This document shows positions 57,001-64,000 of a stretch of DNA of 64,000 nucleotides, one piece after another; positions within the stretch are counted from its first letter, which is position 1, and the number at the start of each line of letters is the position of its first letter. Made by a program: the position numbers and the translations under genes. This DNA comes from Paracyclopina nana (taxonomy: Eukaryota > Arthropoda > Copepoda > Cyclopoida > Cyclopettidae): positions 5,096,501 through 5,160,500 of the forward strand of contig JAGUCH010000002.1 of NCBI GenBank assembly GCA_019096065.1, written 5' to 3'. The notes under the pieces were generated by a model that saw only the letters and a program-made list of their open reading frames with translations, was not told the DNA's origin and did not search any database.

Positions 57001-59336
57001 ACTGAAATTTGTATCTACCTTGAAAGATCCGATGATGAATACGCCAAGCCTGTTTTATAGCCGGGATCCGAGTCCCATCCTCGACCCAAGAGCACCTTGT
57101 TTTTGGAGCCTCGTAAAATGTCCACTAGATGGTTGACGGTGAAGTTTTTCTCCATGAACTTCGGCTTCATAGCCAAACGAGCAACCATGGCCACGAGCTT
57201 TCGAGCAAACTCGGTTATGTCTACGATTTCTGGTTTGCCCTTCTTACAGTTGTCACAAGCAGCACCCGAAGTTTTGCAGTGACGCGCGTCAAAAACCTCG
57301 CCCAGGTATTGAAGCTGTAAGACTCTCCGACAATCCTGAGTGTTTTCACAATAGTTGACCATTTCCCAGAGATTTGAGTAATGAATTTGCTTCACATCTT
57401 CTCGCGCTCCTTTGTCAAGATCGATCAGCTTTCGGACACGATACATGTCAGCGTAGGAATAACTAGAAAAAATACTCATGAAACCAAAAGCATAATGGCT
57501 GGTTAAAAGATGGACTCACAAAAGAATGCAGATAGATTTTCTGCCGTCACGGCCAGCTCGACCTGACTCCTGATAGTAGCCCTCAATCGACTTCGGTAGG
57601 GAATAGTGAATAACGAAGCGAACGTCAGGTTTATCAATGCCCATACCGAAGGCAATGGTAGCGCACACAACATGAACACCATCCTTAATCCACAAATCTT
57701 GAGCTCTTGTACGCTCTTTGTCACCAAGCCCAGCGTGATATGGCACCGCCGTTACACCATTTTTTCTCAATTCATTGGCAACATCTTCACACTCTTTGCG
57801 GGAAAAGCAGTACACGATTCCACATTTCTTGCTAAATTCTCTCTTGATAAGATCGATTATGTCATTAAGAGCGGTACCTTTGCCTTTTTTCGTTCGCACC
57901 TAATAGCATAACATTAAAATATTACAAATCTTATTCTATGTAAGTCAACTTGCCTCGTATTGGAGATTCGAGCGATTGAAACTGGTAAGAAACCACTTAG
58001 TCTGTTCCATACCCAATTGCTTGACAACATCAGCTCTGACACGAGGAGTTGCAGTCGCGGTTAGAGCCATGAATGGGACACCAGGGAAATTTCGCCTTAA
58101 CTGCTTTAAATCACAATAATCTGGCCTGAAATCGTGTCCCCAAGCAGACACGCAGTGGGCTTCATCAATGACAAATCTTGAGAGTTTTCCACTTCGATTC
58201 AAAGTATCCAAAGTGTCATTGAGCATTTGGCTCGCCTTAATTTTTTCGGGCGTGACATATAGCAATTTGATGGTAGGATTTGGCCTCCTCAGATCGTCAA
58301 AAACTGAGCGCCATTCACAGTCACCAGACAGATGCTCAGATGCGATGCCCAAATCTTTGAGTTTGGTCACTTGATCATGGATCAGCGACACGAGAGGTGA
58401 AATCACGACAGTAACGCCTGGCAACAAGGTTGCGGGAAGTTGGTAGCACAAGCTTTTGCCCCCTCCTGTGGGCATGAGGATGAAGCAGTCTTTTTTCAAC
58501 ATTGCAGCGTTGACAGACGGGAGTTGATTGGGGCGGAACCTTTTAATCCCGAACAACGAATGAAGTGCCTCAAAGAGTTCTTTGGAAAAATGGAAATCTT
58601 CGCGTTGCAATTCTTTGTCGCCAGCATCGTTTTGAACATTGCCCACAAACCTCACTGAAGTGGTGATGAAACCATCACCAACAACTTCAGGCTCTTCTTT
58701 GAAAGCAAAAGCATCTGAAATTTTCGGGGATGTCCTCACCGAAAAGGATTCAGATTTAGGGTCTGGTGGGGTAGGCTGTGCGAAGTCATCATCGTCGTCG
58801 TCGAATGGAAACTGCTCATCGACAATTACTTGTTGAGTACAGGTTTCTGTTTGAGAAACTATGATCGGTTTCTTGGGCAATTCCTCAATCGAGTCGTTGA
58901 CGTGATCGCCATTACTTCCAGTTTGGGAAAATAATTCGAGTGACGCCAGTAATTTGGTAATAGGCCCAGGCAATGGGTCCTTAGCCACAGCCTTGAAATA
59001 CTGAATTATCAATGCTTGAGCATTTATGACATCAGAGCTACTATGGACAGCTGCATTGCTGATTTTTGACAAAATGTCTCGATGGGTTTTGCCAGGATCA
59101 ACGATTTCGCTCTCATCGAGGAAAGGATTCATGGACGCCGTTTTCTTGAATATAGGAGATTTTTCACACCTTTCAGGTACATCATCGTCTTCAGCAAAGT
59201 CATTCACTTCAAGTATGCTCGGACTCGGAGGAGAGTAGCTTCGATCGTATTCTTCACGGTCGTGGAAATCGTGTTCAGTTTCTAGGTTGGCTAGCCATTC
59301 GTCATCGTCTGGCATAGATATGTCAAAATTGCTCAT
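51073..59336 (-). CDS. BLM: Bloom syndrome helicase (RecQ family)
   Basis: Four exons (59336-57954, 57899-57520, 57462-57019, 51922-51073) join in phase to 1018 residues. BLM is a 3'-5' helicase that dissolves recombination intermediates with Topo III-alpha. The acidic N-terminus is shorter than in vertebrates. The helicase has GGGKSLCYQ (about 291-299), DEAH (391-394) and QESGRAGRDGR (571-581). An RQC region with zinc ligands CRR...C...CDNC follows. The winged helix (IIRKLVLEKYLWEELAIS) is rebuilt exactly by the 57019-51922 junction (AG + A = Arg). An HRDC domain lies at about 812-880, and an RGG-rich basic tail ends the protein. Intron 1 appears to start with GC (GAG|GCAAGT). The 5.1-kb last intron contains two opposite-strand zinc-finger genes. 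ANKRD11-like lies tail-to-tail 111 nt away. Confidence 0.95.
51923..52614. other. BLM intron sequence upstream of first nested gene
   Basis: Low-complexity T-rich text with repeated TTTTGCCCT/TTTTGGCCC words between about 51960 and 52470, plus a short hairpin at 52227-52252. It must hold the promoter of the nested zinc-finger gene. No coding seen. Confidence 0.45.
52227..52252. repeat. Short perfect hairpin in BLM intron
   Basis: ATGGTACCTA (52227-52236) and TAGGTACCAT (52243-52252) form a 10-bp stem with a 6-nt loop. It may be a regulatory site or chance. Confidence 0.7.
52615..53553 (+). CDS. BTB-like C2H2 zinc-finger protein nested in BLM intron
   Basis: A single 312-residue frame. Residues ~25-90 resemble a shortened BTB domain (VSLAHTAVLSHLHPYWEGIL...VEQWLDQLYL). 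About seven C2H2 or near-C2H2 fingers follow (CEICSKTF, CAACPTKSF, CLQCGKSY, CEDCGKVF, CPKCGRLF, CTHCPEKF, CDKCNQLF). The last ends HKRSC, a CCHC-type variant. An 8-residue repeat (VVTQRKQ/VVTQKKR) forms the linker. ATG 52615 is the first in frame (MNRIRAYERD). DNA binding is expected; targets are unknown. The stop lies only 38 nt before a splice acceptor leading to the next zinc-finger frame, so the two may share a transcript. Confidence 0.8.
   Translation: MNRIRAYERDLRTLIRLQRIQGQNVDLKIISRSGVSLAHTAVLSHLHPYWEGILAELATSEENFGVVMMPDTDHDEVEQWLDQLYLPSGSKEVVTQRKQVVTQKKRSLSQRKACEICSKTFKSKASFYSHMLEHKPEKWSIKCAACPTKSFKTSRHLAMHNAKEHGVKSLVCLQCGKSYSTDANLRCHVIASHNNSQFPCEDCGKVFASKVYLKAHQKLHNKDSDLGKTCPKCGRLFKGRYYYQHLQLHSPSKWKHKCTHCPEKFQSRYKMLEHESLFHTGLAQFPCDKCNQLFLTSARRAVHKRSCQKILN
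53595..56947 (+). CDS. Multi-C2H2 zinc-finger protein nested in BLM intron
   Basis: Exons 53595-54411 and 54465-56947 join in phase 1 (AGA G|GTAAAA...TTTCAG|GT GGA), encoding 1099 residues. About twenty C2H2 fingers are spread through the protein, for example CGDCSRSF, CKECKFEC, CSICDSSF, CDMCGKVC, CEKCGETF, CNQCGIEV, CDTCGLSF, CKECDQQF, CDVCGESF, CPLCKKVV and CEHCRKRF. Many are separated by long spacers rather than TGEKP linkers. A central acidic tract (about 54900-55310) includes short tandem repeats. The ATG lies three bases after a CTTCACAG acceptor, so there is an upstream exon, coding or not. Nuclear DNA/RNA binding is expected. Confidence 0.82.
55195..55305 (+). repeat. Coding tandem repeat, Ser-Glu-Thr-Glu-Val
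   Basis: Within the second nested zinc-finger gene, a unit of about 24-36 nt encoding EDSETEVK/Q recurs about four times (EVKEDSETEVK, KEDSETEVQ, EDSETEVK). Copies are nearly identical at DNA level (GACAGTGAGACTGAAGTCAA), indicating recent slippage or unequal exchange in a disordered acidic segment. Confidence 0.8.
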
Positions 59337-59577
59337 GATGCGCTCAGAATTTTTTCATGGCATTGGCGCTATTTTTCAGAAATCAGGACTTTGTTGATAG
59401 CTCCTCAGCTTTTTCAGCTGATGAAGAGCTACCGGAAAACACTGCGATTTGACGAAATTCCAAAATAAGCCAATATATTGCAATCTCGACTTTTATTATT
59501 CTAACCTACCTACGCTTTCCACCAGATTAACAGCTACATTCTCCTGTTCGCTGATTATATGAAGTACAAACACAAGA

Positions 59578-61689
59578 TTACTTAAGAAATAATTGGACTT
59601 CTTTCCTCAGCCCAGACAAAGACTGAACATTTAACAGAAGATAATCATCGGCTCCTCTTCGAACTGCTTCCATTTGCAACAGCCGATTTATCACACGATT
59701 GACCTGATCGAGAGTTAGATGGGTTTGCAGGCAAATCTGACTTATTTCAATGGCATCCGAGTTCTGATTATCTAGGCACTTAAGCACCTTGTCGTAAGCT
59801 TCAAACAGAGGTCTTGCCAATTCGTAGAGAAACACGAACTCATCAACCGCCTTGTGGCCAAGACAAACCAGATATACAACGTCTTGTGCTTGTGTACCAT
59901 GTCTCCCGTCTTCGGAATCAGAATCTTGAATCATTTCTCGCTCAAGGCGCTGGGCCATCTTTCTTGACCAATTTTCCTGAAATTACGATAAACACATCCA
60001 TTTAGTTCATGTAAGCATTAAGTGGTTAAAGTTACCTGAAAATTCTCACTCTTTGCTTCCTCCACCACTCGAATGATTTCCTTCAATTTCAGCAGCTCAA
60101 TTGTGTCATCCACTTCGTCAATAATTCCTTTGCACGGCAAGCTAAAATGGTATTCGTGAGAGAGCAGCTCAAAAGCCACTAAGCATCTCTCCAGTAAATC
60201 AGACCGCCTCACAGTGATGTCACCGTTCATTCCCTCATAGCCACTTCTAATTGGTGTGTCAATCAAAGACCCTAAAGCTGCAGCCACGATGCCTTCACGT
60301 AAGAACGCAAAAGCTAATGCCCAAGCAAGATCGTCCACATGGTCATTACGAATGGCAGGACCTTTGATGAAGGGAAATGAAAAACCTATATGACTTCTGC
60401 CAGATAAATCCACAGCGAGAGCGTCAACTTGTTCAAGGGAAGGGCTAGGGCTTTTTTTGTACTTTCTAAAAAAAGCTACCACTTCAGATGGCATTATTCT
60501 GCACGAGTCCCAACTAGTTTTCATAACATGCGTAGCTAAACGCTCTTTTGCGTCTTCGTGAGAGAGGTCGCCTATTTTGGAGAGGTACTCTTGCAATGAA
60601 AATGGCTGATCAAAGTCAACCCTTGCACATCCATAGTTTGGCATTACACCTAGCCAAATCTTGCAAACATCCCAAAGATTGACAGGCCATTTAGGATGTG
60701 GCACTTCGTACGAAATACCAACAGGCACTATTTGAATGTCCTCTAACTTTTCTCCATACATGCACTCCAATGCATGGTCCAATACATCCTTATCTAATGC
60801 GAGATTTGGCCTTACCCCAGGCGAAGGCTCAAGAAAAGACATCAGGTGACAATTGTTTTCAAAAATCGTTGCAACCAATCCTTGCTGTACGGCCCACACA
60901 ACATCTTGACTTGACCAATCCTCATGGTTTTGAAGCACAAATCCCTTTCCAGGAGAAGAGCTACCACTCGGATGCCTTCTAGCATAAAAAGTTGAGCAAT
61001 CAAGCCTATTTTTAGTCATTGATAGAGCAACTTGGAAGACAGCCTCATCCATGTCCGATTTGTGTACTGGTAAAAATAGGAAGGGTATTTTGGAGAGCGA
61101 GCACCGATCCAAAACTTCCAGTTGACCCGGATGATAAAAGATGCCACGAGGAAAGAGCAATCTGAGAATTTTGGCAATAATCCACAACCATAGCCTCGAA
61201 AACGTCGAGTTCTCCAAATTTTGGGATTCAATGACTTTGTTCACTTCCTTTTCTTCAACATTGGAGGCAGCGACAAAGTCGTTTTTCTTAATTGAATTTG
61301 TAAAGTCAATGGCCGCACCCTGAACGAAATAATCAGAAAAAGTGCGCAAACAATACAGAAGGCTGCATACTCACAAGACATTTAGCAGGTTGCAGTTCGT
61401 GATCAAGTCCGTCTTCAAGAGCTGAATAGTTGTAAATTGAATCCGGAAAGAAAGTTGCTCCACTGTGAACAGTGCATTTCGAGCAAGCGCCAATGAATAG
61501 AGGTCTTGAGCGAAAGAGGTTGAATCTCTGCTGAAGTTCAGAATCAGGTTGGGCTTTGAATGCAGCTAATCTCTTGCCTAACGTAGCATTAACAGGGTCT
61601 TCATTAAGCAGATTCCGTTTACTGTGGTCCTGAATTTCGCGCCTATAACGAGATCCTCCTCTTCGACGATTCTGGTAGAACTTGGACAT
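59578..61689 (-). CDS. Mitochondrial GPAT1/minotaur-like acyltransferase
   Basis: Three exons (61689-61375, 61319-60036, 59976-59578), all phase 0, give 665 residues. The family esterifies glycerol-3-phosphate at the mitochondrial outer membrane; the fly member minotaur also acts in piRNA production. Block I keeps H-x4-D (HKSDMD, residues 191-196), and block IV reads VPVGISYE (~303-310). NYGCARVDFDQPFSLQEYL matches GPAT1 closely. Blocks II and III are degraded: the segment between I and III is shortened, and the usual EGTRSR reads ENNCHLM (~259-265), losing the Gly and Arg of the glycerol-phosphate site. It may thus be a pseudoenzyme or an altered acyltransferase. A hydrophobic helix (LWLWIIAKILRLLFP, ~148-162) precedes block I. 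It is head-to-head with a USP30-like gene. Confidence 0.87.
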
Positions 61690-62090
61690 GTTCAACTTTG
61701 TTTACAAAATTCTTCAATAGTGGACTAGCGGCTTCTGCCGACGGGCGATTTTCGTCGTGAATGCGATAGTCTGATTCAGATTTTTCGGCACCTTAAGCAT
61801 ATATTTGCCACCCTTCATTTCACGCAAAAAACGAACGATGATTGTTGACAAAAACTAGATGAATGCTGACCGCTGCTCAAACCTGAGATACTGAGATTTG
61901 AAATTCTCATTTCGGAAATTGGCAGGGAAGTTTACCGCCGCACATTTGAATGAACGTAGCCGAATTTCAGCTGATTGATGGGGTTCTCATGCTACTGATG
62001 CCAGTGCGAACTGCGAGGAATTATTCAATGAAAGCACTTCCCAGAAAGAGTGGCCAACTGTGTGGTTGAAGGCTGTGACAGTCAGGTTCA
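61690..62090. promoter_or_regulatory. Bidirectional promoter of GPAT-like and USP30-like genes
   Basis: 401 nt separate the two divergent start codons. No TATA box is evident. Sharing a promoter would co-express two proteins whose families sit in the mitochondrial outer membrane. Confidence 0.45.
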
Positions 62091-62481
62091 ATGATAGGAT
62101 CTCTTCGACAGTACCCTGTGGCTGCAATTGTGGCTGCAGTGGTCACCTCTGTGGCAACAGTTTACGTGGTTTTGGGGGCCGCTTTATTGAAGCCCGGCAG
62201 AAAGAGGCTCAAGGGGCCTCGAGGTCTTCAAAACTACGGACGGTCGTGCTACATGAATGCTGTACTTCAGGCAATCGCTTCTAGTCAAGCTGTGCAAGAA
62301 TGGCTCTCTCAGTGTCGTCCAACACCTTTGAAGCAAAGCTTACTCAAGTGGTTGGTCATTAGTCAGAGGTCGATTAGGTCAAAGCATAATGAGCTTTTAT
62401 TTTTAGCATCAGAGTATTGAACAGAATTGATGAGGATCCGAGTGAGGAGATATCACCTTCGTACTTACTGTCAGCCCTAAG
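62091..62481 (+). CDS. USP30: USP30-like mitochondrial deubiquitinase, 5' part
   Basis: Exons 62091-62347 and 62407-62481 join in phase 2 (CTC AA|GTGGTT...TTTTTAG|C ATC). The gene continues beyond 64000, as exon 2 ends in a good donor (AAG|GTAAGC). The N-terminus has one membrane helix (VAAIVAAVVTSVATVYVVLG) followed by basic residues (KPGRKRLKGP). The USP catalytic Cys box follows (GLQNYGRSCYMNAVLQAIAS). This order, a short N-terminal helix and then the protease, is that of USP30, which removes ubiquitin from outer-membrane proteins and opposes Parkin-type mitophagy. The His and Asp boxes are not in the window. Confidence 0.82.
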
Positions 62482-62817
62482 GTAAGCTATTTAGGTAATC
62501 AGTTTATCTAATCAATAGCATTTTATACTCATATTGAATAAGATTTCATTTTTGGTGTGTCACACCAGGTTTGAGCCCCTCATGACTGATGCGAAGATGA
62601 GCTCAATTTTCACTGTTCTTGTTCAAAATTGACTTAGTCTCGAGTTTTTTTTTTCTTGGGACATCATCCAAACTTGCTAGACATCAAAATAAAAGTGTCA
62701 GAATTACTGAGATGTTTTTTGGGTGATTGTGTCTACTAGTTCCATATTGGCTGTACACAGTACAATGTTGGGACACTTCCCATCAAATTGTATCAGCTAC
62801 TAAGCGATGTATTTTGA

Positions 62818-63395
62818 AATAGTTATTTTTTTTGAGCTGGGGCACGTAAAGTCGGGTCATAAAATAGCTGAGCGAGGATTTTAAAATGCTGCTCGGTTTT
62901 TAGTTGCTATGCTATGTGAATATCACTGGCTCTCAAGTGCTAGCATCCTGTGGTTTGGGAGCAATTAAATAGACTTTTAAAAACTCTTCTATAAAGGTGC
63001 TTCTATGGCACAAAGATTAGAGCCCTGGGCTCTTCATTCAGCTGTCTGAGGTTCAAATCCCAGTCATGCCTTTACTTTTCCAGATTTCTTTATTGGGCTT
63101 AGATTATGTGAAAGTCCTGTAATAGCAGCCAAATAGCATGAAGTTTCCATAGCTCAATGTTTAGAGCATTGGAATGCTAATCCAACTATCTGAGTTTTGA
63201 ATCTAGGTAGTCCCTCTCATTTTTCTAACTTCTTTGGAATTTGGATTAGCTCCATGGAATATGAGGGCCATTAGGTATTTAATGTCCCCCAAAATGCTTA
63301 GAAAGAATTGTGATATTAAAGAGCTGAGTCGGATCGGTAAACTGAATTATAACACAAGGAAATCGTATTACAATACATAAAAAGTAAAAATACAT
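62818..63395 (+). mobile_element. tRNA-derived SINE, copy B with two tRNA-like units
   Basis: Shares with copy A (31975-31524) the head around GGGGCACGTAAAGT, the GCTGAGCGAGGATTTTAAAAT block, a tRNA-like unit (63143-63209, A box TAGCTCAATGTTTAGAGC, stem TTGGA/TCCAA) and the tail ending CGTATTACAATAC. The B box of this unit has decayed. Between head and unit it has an extra tRNA-like unit (63003-63070) with A box TGGCACAAAGATTAGAGC and intact B box GGTTCAAATCC. That makes a two-headed composite. Confidence 0.78.
63003..63070 (+). repeat. Extra tRNA-like unit in SINE copy B
   Basis: About 68 nt with pol III A-box-like (63006-63023) and B-box (63050-63060, GGTTCAAATCC) sequences. The arms do not form a complete acceptor stem, so this is a SINE head rather than a functional tRNA gene. 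Confidence 0.7.
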
Positions 63396-64000
63396 CCAAT
63401 TTTGAGCTCACTCATGAGAGGCTGTACCTTAACCTTAAATTGCTCAAAATGGTTGATTTTTTTCTGGCAAGTAAATATTATGTGGGTACTTTTCACCAAG
63501 TTTGAACCCAATTTCTTTCATACATTTCGATCTAGAGCTGTTATTTCAAAAAGGGCATTACATGAATCGCTGCATAAATATATCTTTTAAATAGCTTTAT
63601 CTTCAAATGATCAAATATTGAGGCCTATTCAAAAACTGGAGTCACTGTTTTAGTACCCTCTCTTAACTTTTCTAACCTTTCCGGGGGGCTGTGCCCACTA
63701 TAAATACTTTGCCTAAGTCACCTCAAGCATACTGTATGTTAGGTTGCTTTCAAGAAAAGATGTTGTTAGTCTCTATTCTTTAGCAAGCGTGCAATCTCCG
63801 AATCCCTGTTACAAATGCAGAGCTTCATTTTGCTTCCCCCTCTGCTCACTGGAAACCACCCCTTGCTATCATGCAATTGCAGTGATTCACATGGAAGTAT
63901 TAGACTAAATCAGTCCCTACTTCTGAATTTTCTCTCAAATGAATTGCTTTTTTCTTTTTATCTTTTGGTGACTATTTTAAATATGACGCTTTACTGCATT

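Larger units (their letters stand above)
62482..64000 (+). other. USP30-like intron with SINE
   Basis: No further USP exon was recognised to the window end. It holds a SINE copy (62818-63395) and otherwise AT-rich sequence with no support for coding. Confidence 0.5.

Overview
This is a nuclear-genome window from an arthropod, most likely an insect or other hexapod. Genes are split by small GT-AG introns, and housekeeping genes sit on both strands with AT-rich spacers. One gene encodes a gustatory receptor of the arthropod 7tm_7 family with the C-terminal TYxxxxxQF signature, and another is a C/EBP-gamma-type bZIP gene. I cannot assign a species. I read about 20 protein-coding genes and reconstructed exon chains by checking splice sites and reading phase by hand. 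There are no bacterial-style operons, no CRISPR array and no canonical free-standing tRNA gene. Layout, left to right. 0-6 kb: the 3' part of a matrin/CIZ1-type zinc-finger gene (+), convergent with a long tetraspan membrane-protein gene (-). 6-24 kb: flotillin-1 (+), with a 13.9-kb intron and two interchangeable copies of exon 3. 24-30 kb: DDX46/Prp5 (-), head-to-head with Ku70/XRCC6 (+), which is tail-to-tail with HGH1 (-) across only 3 nt. 30-35 kb: repeat-rich DNA (a tRNA-derived SINE, a 24-bp palindrome, a hAT-type MITE with perfect 8-bp target duplication) around a gustatory receptor gene (+). 35-36 kb: a solitary divergent histone H2B gene (+). 36-41 kb: two bZIP genes transcribed away from each other, C/EBP-gamma (-) and a PAR-bZIP of the TEF/HLF/Pdp1 type (+), separated by 2.7 kb that holds several PAR/C-EBP-type sites and a composite E-box/CRE. 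40.7-45 kb: a secreted double SnoaL-like protein (-) and an unrecognised nuclear-looking protein with two possible cold-shock-like folds (-). 45-51 kb: BAP18 (+), the mRNA-export helicase UAP56/DDX39B (+) and an ANKRD11/12-type C-terminal protein with no ankyrin repeats (+). 51-59 kb: a Bloom helicase gene (-) whose 5.1-kb last intron contains two opposite-strand C2H2 zinc-finger genes. 59-62.5 kb: a mitochondrial GPAT1/minotaur-like acyltransferase with a degraded active-site block (-), head-to-head with the 5' end of a USP30-like mitochondrial deubiquitinase (+). 62.5-64 kb: intron with a second copy of the SINE. Functional themes recur: spliceosome and export helicases (DDX46, UAP56), DNA repair (Ku70, BLM), chromatin (H2B, BAP18, ANKRD11-like) and bZIP regulators. 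I see no evidence that this is more than housekeeping-gene proximity. The observations I rate highest are the mutually exclusive flotillin-1 exons (both 91 nt, same phase), the divergent bZIP pair whose shared spacer carries their own type of binding site, the GPAT with degraded catalytic blocks, the secreted tandem SnoaL protein, and the zinc-finger genes nested in BLM.
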